Source: Tunturiibacter empetritectus (GTDB lineage Bacteria > Acidobacteriota > Terriglobia > Terriglobales > Acidobacteriaceae). Taken from it: a stretch of DNA of 64,000 bases. Positions within the stretch are counted from its first letter, which is position 1; the number at the start of each line of letters is the position of its first letter. A program made the translations under genes and the position numbers. The notes below the pieces were generated by a model that saw only the letters and a program-made list of their open reading frames with translations, had not been told where the DNA came from and made no database searches. Below are positions 53,235-62,282 of this stretch, in pieces. The DNA is taken from contig NZ_JACHDZ010000003.1 in the NCBI RefSeq assembly GCF_014201375.1, forward strand, positions 1 through 64,000, given 5' to 3'.

Positions 53235-54993
53235 AGAAATCTCCAATCTCCTTCGCGTACTTCTGCTCCACCACCCGCCGCTTCAGCTTCATACTGGGCG
53301 TCAGCGTTCCATCCTCCACGCTCCACTCCTCGGCAACCACGCTCATCCGCTTCATACTCTCAAAGTGCGCCAGCCCCATATTCACCTTATCCACAATCTC
53401 CTGGTAAACCTTCACCACCTTCGCATCCTTCACCAGAGCCGCATGATCACCGACGGCGATCCCCTGCCCCTTCGCCCATCCCTCAAGCGCCGCAAAGTTC
53501 GGCGAAATCAGCACACACGCAAACTTGTGCCTATCTCCAACCAGAGCAGCCTGCGCCACCAGCACATTTGCCTTCAGCTTATTCTCAATCGGCTGCGGAG
53601 CAATCAGTTTTCCACCACTGGTCTTCAGCAACTCCTTCTTCCTGTCCGTAATCGACAGGTACCCATCCTTATCGATATTCCCGATATCGCCAGTCTTGAG
53701 CCACCCATCTGCAGTAAACGCCTCGGCAGTCTCTTTCTCCTTCTTCCAATACCCCACAAACACCGAAGGCCCCCTCACCTCCAGCTCTCCATCCTCCGCA
53801 AACCTGCACTCCACATTCTTCAGCGCCTGCCCCACCGTGCCAATCCGATGCGCCTCCGGATAGTTCACCGCAATCACCGGCGAGGTCTCCGTCAAGCCAT
53901 ACCCCTCAAAGATCCGAATCCCCACATCCGCGAACCACCCTGCCGAATCCATCCCCAGCGGCGCACCACCCGAGATAAACACCTCCGCACGCCCCCCAAA
54001 CGCCTCGCGAATCTTCGTGTACACCAGTTTGTTCGCAATCTTCCAGCTCACCGAACCAGGCGTCTTCCCGACCAATATCTCCGCCCGATGCTTCTTCCCA
54101 ACGCCAAGCGCCCAGCGCAGTATCTTCAACTTCGCCGGCGACGCAGCCGACTTACCCTCCACGGCCTGCCGAATCTTTTCATACACCCGAGGAACCGCAA
54201 GAAACACGGTCGGCTTCACCGCCTGCATCGCCGGCGCCAGCTGATCGAACTTCGGGCAATAAGCCAGCTTCACCCCATGACACAGCAACGCATAGTCCGT
54301 ATGCCGCGCCGTCACATGCGACAACGGCAGAAACGAGATGCAGCTATCCTTCTCCGAAAATCCCATCTTTCCCGTCGAGAAGTTCACATTGCTCGTCAGG
54401 TTTCCATGCGTCAGCATCACGCCCTTCGACTCTCCCGTTGTACCTGACGTGTAAATAATCGTCGCCAGATCCTCCGGCTTCACCGTCTTCAGCATCCCCT
54501 CGAATCCCACATCTCTCTGCTGCTTCGCCGTCGCCCCCTCCATCAGCGCGCCAAAGCTCTCCGCATTCGCAAACTCTCCCGCATCCATCACCACCACACG
54601 CTCCAGCTCCGGCAGATCCCCCACCGCAGCCAGCTTGTCGTACTGCTCCCGCGTCGACAGCACCGCCACCTTCGCTCCCGAGTCCCGCAACATGTACCCA
54701 ATCTGCTCCGGCGTCAGCGTCGGATACAGCGGCACATCCACCGCTCCAATCGCCAGGGTCGCAAAGTCCGTCACCGGCCACTCCCACCGGTTCTCCGACA
54801 GAATCGCCACGCGATCGCCCTTCCCCACGCCCCAGCCGCGAAACACATCCGCCAGCGCCCGCACCCGCCCATAAAGCTCGTCCGAGGTAATTGGCTTCCA
54901 TGCCCCATCCGCGCCCTGCCCCATCATCACTGCCCGACTGCCCCAACCGGTAGTCCGCTCCAGAACATCATTCAACGTCGAAAAATCAAACAT
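53203..54993 (-). CDS. Long-chain fatty acid-CoA ligase (FadD15-like)
   Basis: The protein of about 596 residues activates fatty acids to acyl-CoA through an acyl-adenylate. Core motifs: the P-loop IIYTSGTTGESKGVMLTHG, YGLTETSPVIAVN, DGWLKTGDIGNIDKDGYL and the hinge DRKKELLKTSGGK. The last holds the A8 hinge Asp/Lys region. The ATG at 54993 follows GGGAG with 5 nt; the longer frame uses a GTG at 55044. It overlaps the downstream phosphatase start by 32 bp and lies 128 bp after a TetR-family gene, which probably regulates fatty-acid use. Confidence 0.95.
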   Translation of the reverse strand: MFDFSTLNDVLERTTGWGSRAVMMGQGADGAWKPITSDELYGRVRALADVFRGWGVGKGDRVAILSENRWEWPVTDFATLAIGAVDVPLYPTLTPEQIGYMLRDSGAKVAVLSTREQYDKLAAVGDLPELERVVVMDAGEFANAESFGALMEGATAKQQRDVGFEGMLKTVKPEDLATIIYTSGTTGESKGVMLTHGNLTSNVNFSTGKMGFSEKDSCISFLPLSHVTARHTDYALLCHGVKLAYCPKFDQLAPAMQAVKPTVFLAVPRVYEKIRQAVEGKSAASPAKLKILRWALGVGKKHRAEILVGKTPGSVSWKIANKLVYTKIREAFGGRAEVFISGGAPLGMDSAGWFADVGIRIFEGYGLTETSPVIAVNYPEAHRIGTVGQALKNVECRFAEDGELEVRGPSVFVGYWKKEKETAEAFTADGWLKTGDIGNIDKDGYLSITDRKKELLKTSGGKLIAPQPIENKLKANVLVAQAALVGDRHKFACVLISPNFAALEGWAKGQGIAVGDHAALVKDAKVVKVYQEIVDKVNMGLAHFESMKRMSVVAEEWSVEDGTLTPSMKLKRRVVEQKYAKEIGDFYADEATASKG

Positions 54994-55121
54994 CGTCTCT
55001 CCCAAAATATGGTCCTGCTGTTGTCGCTGTCCAGTCTTCTTCACTCTCTAGCGTGGAAAATCAGCTGCTAGAGCCATGTTTCAGAAATCTCTGGCGTAGT
55101 TATTTGCGGCCCTTCACCCTG

Positions 55122-55844
55122 TCATCTCGCCTGAATCCCGCTTAGCAGCACATCCATCACCTGCGCAGCCGTCGCCTTCGAATCATAGACCCGCCCCGTG
55201 AACACAGCGGAACTCAACAGCTCATCAATCGCCCCGAACATGCAGTGAGCCACCACGCCATCCGAAACATCGCGCCGGAAGATTCCCTCCTGCTGTCCCC
55301 TCCGCACCACCTCGCGCACCACCTGAATGTACTTCACCAGATGATGATGCGAAAACTCCGCGATAAACTTCGCGCTCTGCCGCACCTCGGTCTGCATCAA
55401 CACCGCCATGCTGCGATTCACCGCATGACTCTCCAGGTGAACCTGGGCGATGTACTCCAGCTGCGCCCGCGGATCATGCAGAGTCCTGAACTCCTCCTCC
55501 ACCTGTCGATGAAACTTATCGAAGGTCGAGTCTATTGCTGTTCGCAGCACGTCGTCCTTACTCTTGAAGTAGAGATAGATCGTCCCATCCGCCACCCCGG
55601 CGCGCTTCGCAATCGCACTCACGGGCGAGCTAAAATACCCATGCTCGGCGATCACCTCCACCGCCGCATCCAGAATGCGCTGATATTTTTCGCTTCCGGG
55701 TCCCGTCGCCGGCACCTCTGCCTTGATCGAATCAGGCCTCGTCTTCTTCACTAATCGTTTCAGTCCAGGCCTCAAACCGGAAATCTCCGGTGCCGCCACT
55801 CTAATGAATCCACCCGACTTTGCCAAGAATGAACTGCGATTCAT
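55122..55844 (-). CDS. TetR-family transcriptional regulator (FadR-like)
   Basis: The protein of about 240 residues has a TetR HTH at about 53-100 (YQRILDAAVEVIAEHGY, SAIAKRAGVADGTIYLYFKS) and a helical ligand domain resembling acyl-CoA-binding FadR-type regulators. The ATG at 55844 gives a 50-residue N-terminal extension that is unusual for the family. A GTG at 55751 would give a normal N-terminus and leave three copies of an octamer outside the gene (see 55803-55860). Adjacent to an acyl-CoA ligase on the same strand, it is likely to control it. Confidence 0.88.
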   Translation of the reverse strand: MNRSSFLAKSGGFIRVAAPEISGLRPGLKRLVKKTRPDSIKAEVPATGPGSEKYQRILDAAVEVIAEHGYFSSPVSAIAKRAGVADGTIYLYFKSKDDVLRTAIDSTFDKFHRQVEEEFRTLHDPRAQLEYIAQVHLESHAVNRSMAVLMQTEVRQSAKFIAEFSHHHLVKYIQVVREVVRRGQQEGIFRRDVSDGVVAHCMFGAIDELLSSAVFTGRVYDSKATAAQVMDVLLSGIQAR

Positions 55845-55860
55845 TCCGCCAAAATGAATC
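55803..55860. promoter_or_regulatory. AATGAATC octamer cluster, candidate TetR operator
   Basis: AATGAATC occurs at 55803-55810 and 55853-55860 and its complement GATTCATT at 55838-55845. The last two form a perfect 8-bp inverted repeat with a 7-bp spacer. A near copy, AATGAACT, lies at 55828-55835. The cluster covers the annotated start of the TetR gene, so autoregulation is likely; the copy at 55803 argues for the downstream GTG start. Confidence 0.5.
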
Positions 55861-55979
55861 TTTATGCAATTCCGAAGCGCCTCACCAAACACATCAAAGA
55901 CCCAAGCCAATCTAACCAGTCCCTCTCACGCTGCCACGGCGCGCCATCCCACGCCACACCACAGCAGCCTGATCCGCGC

Positions 55980-58900
55980 CTAAGCCTGAGGACGCGGAGT
56001 CAACCGAATGAACCCCGCAGCCCGCGTTGGCCAATCCGCCAGCATCGCCTGCCCCAGCCCACTCCCCGACTCCTTCACATGCTCCGCAATCAAAGCCCGC
56101 AGACTCTCCTGAGCCTCAACACCAATAGCACTAAACGGCTCGGCATCAATAAACTCCGGATGATACCTCAGCCCCGACACGAAGGAGCCGTCAGCATCAA
56201 GAACCCACGCCAGTCCGCCTGTCATCCCAGCGCCAAAGTTGATCCCCACGCGGCCAAGAATCGCCACCACACCACCGGTCATATACTCGCACCCGTGGTC
56301 GCCAACGCCCTCGACCACGGCAATCGCACCGGAGTTACGAACCGCAAAACGCTCTCCCGCCCGCCCCGCCGCGAACAATTTTCCAGACGTCGCGCCATAG
56401 AGAGCAACATTGCCAAGAATCACATGATTCCCACTATCCTTCGCCGCCAATCCACGCGCACGAATCACCAGCTCCCCACCCGACAGACCCTTCCCGACAA
56501 AGTCGTTCGCCTGTCCCTCGAGCACCAGCTTCATCCCATCCACTGTGAAAGCGCCAAACGACTGTCCCGCCGTTCCCGACAGGTTGAACGTAACATCCGC
56601 CGCAAGCTCTCCCTGCGCTCGACGCAACGCCAACTCGCCAGCCAACCGCGAACCAACCGCGCGATCGCTGTTAGCAATCTTCGAGTCCACCACAAACGGC
56701 GCTCCTGCATCCACTGCCGTCATGGCCGGTGCAACCCAGGCTTCATCGAGCGGAGGCCCCGCCACCGGCTGCGTATTCCGCACGCCCATAAACCGGCTTG
56801 GCCCATCCGACACCCTCGCCAGCATCGGCTGCAGATCGAGATTCCCATCGAACCGAACCTGCTCTAACAGATCCGAGCGCCCAATCGCCGCCTCAATTGA
56901 CGGCAGACCATAACGAGCCAGCAGATGCTGCAGATCCCCCGCGAGCTGCTCGAAGAACCGAACCACATGCTCCGGTTTCCCACGGAACTTCGCCCGCAGC
57001 TCCGGCTTCTGTGTCGCAATCCCAGTCGGACAAGTATTCAAGTGACACTGCCGCGCCATATCGCAGCCCAGCACCACCAGCACCGCCGTGCCGAACGCGT
57101 ACTCATCCGCGCCCAGCAGCGCCGCAATCAAGATATCCCGCGCCGTAGCCAGCCCGCCGTCGGTACGCAGCCTCACACGTCCGCGCATGCCGTTCTGCAT
57201 CAGCACCTGCTGCGCCTCCGCAAGTCCCAGCTCCCACGGATTCCCCGCATACTTGATGCTCGAAAGCGCAGCCGCGCCAGTCCCGCCAGTATTTCCGGCG
57301 ATCACGATGTAGTCCGCATAAGCCTTCGCGACACCGGCAGCCACCGTACCCACACCACAACCCGAAACCAGCTTCACGCCAATCGCAGCCTTCGGATTCA
57401 CTCGCTTCAGGTCATAGATCAGCTGCGCCAGATCCTCGATCGAGTAAATATCATGGTGCGGCGGCGGCGAGATCAACGCCACCCCCGGCTGCGCGTGACG
57501 CAACCGCGCAATCAATCCGCTCACCTTGTGCCCAGGCAACTGCCCACCCTCACCAGGCTTCGCTCCCTGCGCCACCTTGATCTCAATCTCCTCAGCATGC
57601 ACGAGATACTCCGCCGTCACGCCAAAACGCCCCGACGCAATCTGCTTGATCTTGTTATTCAGGTTCACATGCACCGCAGGCGCTTCCACCGCAGCCTCAG
57701 CCACCGCCGCACCTCCGCCCGACCGAGCCGCAAGGCTCATCCCTCCGCCCGCATCGACCCTCTCCGCGCCCTCAGGATGCACTCGATAGACCGCAGAATC
57801 CTCGCCGCCCTCACCCGTATTCGACCGGCCGCCCAGCATATTCATCGCAGCCGTAATCGTCTGGTGAGCCTCCGGGCTCAAAGACCCAAGCGACATCGCG
57901 CTAGCCACAAACCGCTTGCACAAACTCGAAGGCGTCTCCACATCACTCAACGCCAGCTCAGGCCCCGCCGGACGAATCTCCAGCAGATCCCGCAACACCG
58001 CAGGATCACGCGCAATCACATCCCGCGTATAGATCGCGAACGCACCCGCAGGGTCCGTAGGCTGCGGCACATTCCGCGCACTCCCCACCACCGACTGCAG
58101 CGCCTTCACCGTCGGCGGCTGCCACGCGTGAGGCTCCGAAATATCCGCCTTCCGGAATCGCACCCAGCCGTAGTCAGGCAATTCAGCCGAAGCCGAAGCC
58201 TCGTCCGGCGTCCAGGTCTGCCGCAACTGCCGCTCCACCTCGGCAAATCCCACACCAGACAACGGAGCCGGCGTCCCAAAGAAACATCGCGCCACCACAC
58301 TCGAGTGCAATCCCAGAATGTCGAACAGATGCGCCCCACGGTAGCTATCCACCACCGAGATCCCCATCTTCGACATCACCTTCGCCAGCCCCGCATCGAG
58401 CGACTTCATCATCTTCCGCTCAGCATCCGCCGCATCAGTACCCGCAGGCGCAAGACTCCTGCCCGTCTCCAGCGCAAGCCACGGACAAACCGCTCCAGCG
58501 CCATACCCAATCAGCACCGCAGCATGATGAATATCCCTGCAGTCTCCAGCCTCAACGGCAAGCCCAGCCAGCGTACGCAGTCCCGCATCCACCAGCGCAT
58601 GATGCACCGCCCCGGTAGCCATCGCCATCGGAATCGGCAGCCTCTCCGCACTCGCACTGCGATCGGAGAGCAACAGAATCCGAGCACCCTCACGCACCAG
58701 CTTGATCGCCTGCATGCACAGATCATCAAGCCCCTGCGTCAGCGTCTTCTCCGCACCAAAGACCGCCTGCAACTCCGCCAGCTTCAGCTCTTCCTTGTGC
58801 GGATACTCCCCCTTCCGCAGCGCCTCTACCTGCCCCAGCGTCAAAAAGGGAGAAGGCAACGAAACTCCAGGCAGCGGCGCATTTTTATCCAGCATGTGAG

Positions 58901-60506
58901 GCCAAGGCCCAAGCCGCGTATGCAGCGACACCACGCAGGACTCGCGCAGCGAATCAATCGGCGGATTGGTCACCTGCGCAAACCTCTGTCGAAAGTACGC
59001 ATAGATCGGACGCGGCGACCGGGCAAGAAACGCCAGCGGCGTATCATCCCCCATCGAATACACAGCGTCCTTCCCCTCCAGCGCCATCGGCTGCAAGATC
59101 ATCTTCACGTCTTCGCGCGTATACCCAAACCCACGCTGCACCGCAGCCAGCGCAGCCGAATCCACCACCGGCGCCTCAGCCGCAATCAGCGGAGTATCTT
59201 CCACCAGCTTCGCGTACGTCGCCCCCACGTCGAACAGCTCCAGCAGCTCCTCATCCTCATAGATCTTGTGCTGCTCCAGATCCACCAGCAGCATCTGCCC
59301 CGGCCCCAGTCGTCCGCTATGCGTCACCTCTTCCGGATCGAGATCCACCAACCCCGCCTCCGACCCCGCAACCACCAGCCCCGCGCTCGTTATCGCAAAT
59401 CGACAAGGCCGCAGTCCATTCCGATCCAGCGCCGCACCCACCACGCGCCCGTCGCTGAACGCAAGCGCAGCCGGACCATCCCACGGCTCCGCGCAATCCG
59501 TGTGGTATCGCAAAAAGGAAGATTCATGATGCCCCTCCGACGCCGGCGGCAGCAACATGCGAACCGCCTCAGCCAGCGTTCTGCCATTCTGCGACAGCAG
59601 CTCCACCGCCTCATCCAGACTCGTCGAGTCCGTCCCATCCTTCGTCAGCACCGGCTTGCACTCCACCGGCAGCGTCGAGTCGCGAGCATCCATCCGCGCC
59701 CTATTTCCCCACACCGTATTGATCTCGCCGTTGTGTCCCAGCTTCCGCCCCGGCTGTGCCCGATGCCACGTCGGCAGCGTATTCGTCGCATACCGCTGAT
59801 GAAACACCGCGAACGGCGTAACGTAGTCCTCCGAAGCCAGATCCGGATAAAAATCACGCAGAAAAACGCCCGTACACATCGCCTTATAAACAATCGTCTG
59901 CGACGACATCGAGCACACATACCCCGTCACATCACCCTGCTCATGCGCCCGCTCAAACTGCTTCCGCGCAAGATACAGCCGCCGCTCCATCGTCTCCGGC
60001 TCTGCATCCGCCGCATCAACCACCAGCACCTGGCGAATCTTCGGCATCGTCTCCAGCGCCGTCTGTCCCAGGTACTCGGTCCGCACCGGCACATCGCGCC
60101 AACAAAGAATCTCAAAGTCATGAGACTGCAGGCACCGCTCCACAACCTCCTCGGCACGCGTCTCCGCCACCGGAATCAGCAGCATCCCAACACCCAGCAC
60201 TTGTTTGTCGTCAATAGAAAGATTCGCAGCCTTCACCAGCAACGACCGAGGAACCGCAGTCATCACGCCGACCCCGTCGCTGCTTTTTCCATCAGCCGCT
60301 GTCGCACCACGATGCGCCAGCCGTCCCAGCGCCGTCAGCGCCTGCTCCAGAATCACATGCGAAGACGTAGCCTCCACCGAAGCAACAAAACCCACACCAC
60401 ACGAATCATGGTCAAAACGCGCGTCAAGAAGCGACGGCGAAACCGCGGAAGACACACCCGCATCGAGGCGAGTTCGGGACAAACTAGCTGCCTGGGACCG
60501 TTCCAT
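55980..60506 (-). CDS. gltB: Glutamate synthase large subunit
   Basis: The 1508-residue protein is an Ntn-type glutamine amidotransferase fused to FMN and 3Fe-4S domains. The catalytic Cys is C36 in DHDSCGVGF, preceded by a 35-residue propeptide that must be removed. The GGRSNTGEGGED motif, the FMN region GGLATARDILIAALLGADE and the cysteine cluster GCDMARQCHLNTCPTGIA match GltB. A GXGXG beta-helix domain ends the protein (LVIRARGLAAKDSGNHV). It makes glutamate from glutamine and 2-oxoglutarate. No gltD is adjacent. It is divergent from argR, and an ARG-box pair lies in the shared promoter. Confidence 0.97.
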   Translation of the reverse strand: MERSQAASLSRTRLDAGVSSAVSPSLLDARFDHDSCGVGFVASVEATSSHVILEQALTALGRLAHRGATAADGKSSDGVGVMTAVPRSLLVKAANLSIDDKQVLGVGMLLIPVAETRAEEVVERCLQSHDFEILCWRDVPVRTEYLGQTALETMPKIRQVLVVDAADAEPETMERRLYLARKQFERAHEQGDVTGYVCSMSSQTIVYKAMCTGVFLRDFYPDLASEDYVTPFAVFHQRYATNTLPTWHRAQPGRKLGHNGEINTVWGNRARMDARDSTLPVECKPVLTKDGTDSTSLDEAVELLSQNGRTLAEAVRMLLPPASEGHHESSFLRYHTDCAEPWDGPAALAFSDGRVVGAALDRNGLRPCRFAITSAGLVVAGSEAGLVDLDPEEVTHSGRLGPGQMLLVDLEQHKIYEDEELLELFDVGATYAKLVEDTPLIAAEAPVVDSAALAAVQRGFGYTREDVKMILQPMALEGKDAVYSMGDDTPLAFLARSPRPIYAYFRQRFAQVTNPPIDSLRESCVVSLHTRLGPWPHMLDKNAPLPGVSLPSPFLTLGQVEALRKGEYPHKEELKLAELQAVFGAEKTLTQGLDDLCMQAIKLVREGARILLLSDRSASAERLPIPMAMATGAVHHALVDAGLRTLAGLAVEAGDCRDIHHAAVLIGYGAGAVCPWLALETGRSLAPAGTDAADAERKMMKSLDAGLAKVMSKMGISVVDSYRGAHLFDILGLHSSVVARCFFGTPAPLSGVGFAEVERQLRQTWTPDEASASAELPDYGWVRFRKADISEPHAWQPPTVKALQSVVGSARNVPQPTDPAGAFAIYTRDVIARDPAVLRDLLEIRPAGPELALSDVETPSSLCKRFVASAMSLGSLSPEAHQTITAAMNMLGGRSNTGEGGEDSAVYRVHPEGAERVDAGGGMSLAARSGGGAAVAEAAVEAPAVHVNLNNKIKQIASGRFGVTAEYLVHAEEIEIKVAQGAKPGEGGQLPGHKVSGLIARLRHAQPGVALISPPPHHDIYSIEDLAQLIYDLKRVNPKAAIGVKLVSGCGVGTVAAGVAKAYADYIVIAGNTGGTGAAALSSIKYAGNPWELGLAEAQQVLMQNGMRGRVRLRTDGGLATARDILIAALLGADEYAFGTAVLVVLGCDMARQCHLNTCPTGIATQKPELRAKFRGKPEHVVRFFEQLAGDLQHLLARYGLPSIEAAIGRSDLLEQVRFDGNLDLQPMLARVSDGPSRFMGVRNTQPVAGPPLDEAWVAPAMTAVDAGAPFVVDSKIANSDRAVGSRLAGELALRRAQGELAADVTFNLSGTAGQSFGAFTVDGMKLVLEGQANDFVGKGLSGGELVIRARGLAAKDSGNHVILGNVALYGATSGKLFAAGRAGERFAVRNSGAIAVVEGVGDHGCEYMTGGVVAILGRVGINFGAGMTGGLAWVLDADGSFVSGLRYHPEFIDAEPFSAIGVEAQESLRALIAEHVKESGSGLGQAMLADWPTRAAGFIRLTPRPQA

Positions 60507-60610
60507 GCTTCACTATACGTCGCACCCGGCATCAAAATCCCGGTCACGACCCTTCCTTTTTGTGTGGAGCGCTCATCAACGAAAAAGCGAAGAGACTGAC
60601 GAGACAGAAT

Positions 60611-60647
60611 ATGTATAAATATACACAAACAATGTATATTTATACAT
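60611..60647. promoter_or_regulatory. Paired ARG boxes (ArgR operator)
   Basis: A perfect inverted repeat has 15-bp arms, ATGTATAAATATACA at 60611-60625 and its complement at 60633-60647, separated by 7 bp. Each arm is itself nearly palindromic and AT-rich, like an 18-bp ARG box, and two boxes in tandem are the usual operator for hexameric ArgR. It lies 87 bp before argR and 105 bp before gltB, so it may control both directions. Confidence 0.75.
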
Positions 60648-60733
60648 AACGACTACATCTGAGAAATAGCGCGTCTACTAAATTGAGCCGCTGTTGACGA
60701 CTTAACTATGGAAACACAGGTACAACAAAACTA

Positions 60734-61174
60734 ATGAAACAACAGCGTCACGCCGTAATTCGAGAACTGCTGGTCAAAACCGCGGTCACCAGCCAGGACG
60801 AGCTACGTCGAAAACTAGCCGGACGCGGATTTCATGTCACTCAAGCAACATTATCGCGCGATATCCACGAGCTGAGATTAAATAAAGGACCAAACGGCTA
60901 CTCTCTCCCCAACGGCAACGACGACGACGAGGACGCGCTCCCTGGAATCCGCGAGGTCCTCGAAAGCTTCGGCCTCGAAGTCCGTCAGGCCCTCAATCTC
61001 CTCGTCCTCGTCACCACCACCGGAAGCGCTCAACCCATCGCCGCCGGCATCGACTACGAGGACTGGCCCGAAGTCATAGGCACCATCGCAGGCGACGACA
61101 CCGTCCTCATCATCTGCCCCGACGAAAAACAAGCAAACCTCCTGAAGACACGAATCGAAGACTATCTTGGCTAA
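60734..61174 (+). CDS. argR: Arginine repressor ArgR
   Basis: The 146-residue protein has the winged-HTH N-terminal domain (HAVIRELLVKTAVTSQDEL, VTQATLSRDIHELRLNK) and the C-terminal hexamerisation and arginine-binding domain (NLLVLVTTTGSAQPIAAGID, EVIGTIAGDDTVLIIC). Family length is about 150-156. The GTIAGDDT region holds the conserved arginine-contacting acids. It heads the argRCBD operon and is preceded by paired ARG boxes, so autoregulation is likely. The ATG has only a weak ribosome site. Confidence 0.95.
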   Translation: MKQQRHAVIRELLVKTAVTSQDELRRKLAGRGFHVTQATLSRDIHELRLNKGPNGYSLPNGNDDDEDALPGIREVLESFGLEVRQALNLLVLVTTTGSAQPIAAGIDYEDWPEVIGTIAGDDTVLIICPDEKQANLLKTRIEDYLG

Positions 61175-61181
61175 CTTCACA

Positions 61182-62282
61182 ATGACGAACGTACTCGATC
61201 AATCTGTCGCCGCACGCACCACCGCGCCCCGCACTGCCATCGCCGGCATCGGCGGCTACGCAGGCGGGGAGCTCGCGCGCCTGCTTCTGCATCATCCCCG
61301 ACTCCGCGGAACCACACCCACACTCCTGGGCCGCGCAGGCGAGCCAGAGTCCACCAGTCCGCACTACCTCGAAGACATCCATCCCCAGCTTGCCGTCGCT
61401 GGCAACCATCACGCGCACCCGATCCTTCCCTTCTCCTGGGACCACATCACCGACGCCGGAACCGAAGTCCTGTTCCTCGCCACTCCCCACGAGCAATCCC
61501 GCGAGTGGGTCCCCCAGGCCATCGAACGCGGCATCAAGGTCATCGACCTCAGCGGCGCATGGCGTCTCCAGCACCACACCAACCGCGACATCTACAAGCT
61601 CAAAGACGCCAACGCCGACCACGCCACGAAGCTTCAACTGGAAGCCGTCTACGGCTGCCCCGAACTCCATCGCGACGAGATCCGCAAGGCCCGTCTCGTC
61701 GCCAACCCCGGCTGCTACGCAACGTCGATCATCCTCGCCCTCGCCCCGCTCCTCCAGGCCGCCATCGTCGACCTCGACCACGGCATCATCTGCGATGCAA
61801 AATCCGGAGTCAGCGGAGCAGGCAAAGCGCCGACTGCAAAGACCCACTTCATGTACGCGGCCGACAACCTCTCCGCCTACGCAGTCTTCGGCCACCGCCA
61901 CACCGGCGAGCTCCTCGAGCAGCTTCACATCACCTCGGATCAAATCCAATTCACCCCGCATCTACTCCCCATACCGCGTGGAATCCTCTCCACGATCTAC
62001 CTTCGTCTTAAAACCAAAACCGAAGCAGCCGCAATCACCGCTGTGCTCCAGAACTTCTATCAACACAGTCCTCTCGTGAGACTACGCAACACGCCGCACC
62101 TGCCGGAGATCCAACACATCGTTCGCACCAACTTCTGCGACCTCGGCTTTGCACTGGCACCCGACGGTAAACGTCTGATCCTGGTCTCCTGCCTCGATAA
62201 TCTTTTAAAAGGAGCCTCCGGTCAGGCGGTTCAAAACCTCAACCTGATGTGCGGATGGAATGAAGAGGAGGGCTTGCTGTGA
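61182..62282 (+). CDS. argC: N-acetyl-gamma-glutamyl-phosphate reductase
   Basis: The protein of about 366 residues reduces N-acetylglutamyl phosphate to the semialdehyde with NADPH. Evidence: Rossmann loop AGIGGYAGGELARLL, the family YGCPELHRDEI, catalytic Cys in VANPGCYATS, and the second active-site segment SGVSGAGKAP. The start may be ATG 61182 or TTG 61167, which overlaps the argR stop by 8 bp; neither has a strong ribosome site. Its stop overlaps the argB GTG. Confidence 0.96.
   Translation: MTNVLDQSVAARTTAPRTAIAGIGGYAGGELARLLLHHPRLRGTTPTLLGRAGEPESTSPHYLEDIHPQLAVAGNHHAHPILPFSWDHITDAGTEVLFLATPHEQSREWVPQAIERGIKVIDLSGAWRLQHHTNRDIYKLKDANADHATKLQLEAVYGCPELHRDEIRKARLVANPGCYATSIILALAPLLQAAIVDLDHGIICDAKSGVSGAGKAPTAKTHFMYAADNLSAYAVFGHRHTGELLEQLHITSDQIQFTPHLLPIPRGILSTIYLRLKTKTEAAAITAVLQNFYQHSPLVRLRNTPHLPEIQHIVRTNFCDLGFALAPDGKRLILVSCLDNLLKGASGQAVQNLNLMCGWNEEEGLL

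Noticed and set aside
53170-54447. A 425-codon plus-strand frame across the acyl-CoA ligase
   Set aside because: It has His/Arg/Leu-rich composition, no domain, and is fully antisense to a complete ligase.
56925-60599. A 1224-codon open frame antisense to gltB
   Set aside because: It is basic and Arg/His-rich throughout, has no domain, and mirrors a complete gltB. Such frames arise because GC-rich genes rarely use codons that give antisense stops.
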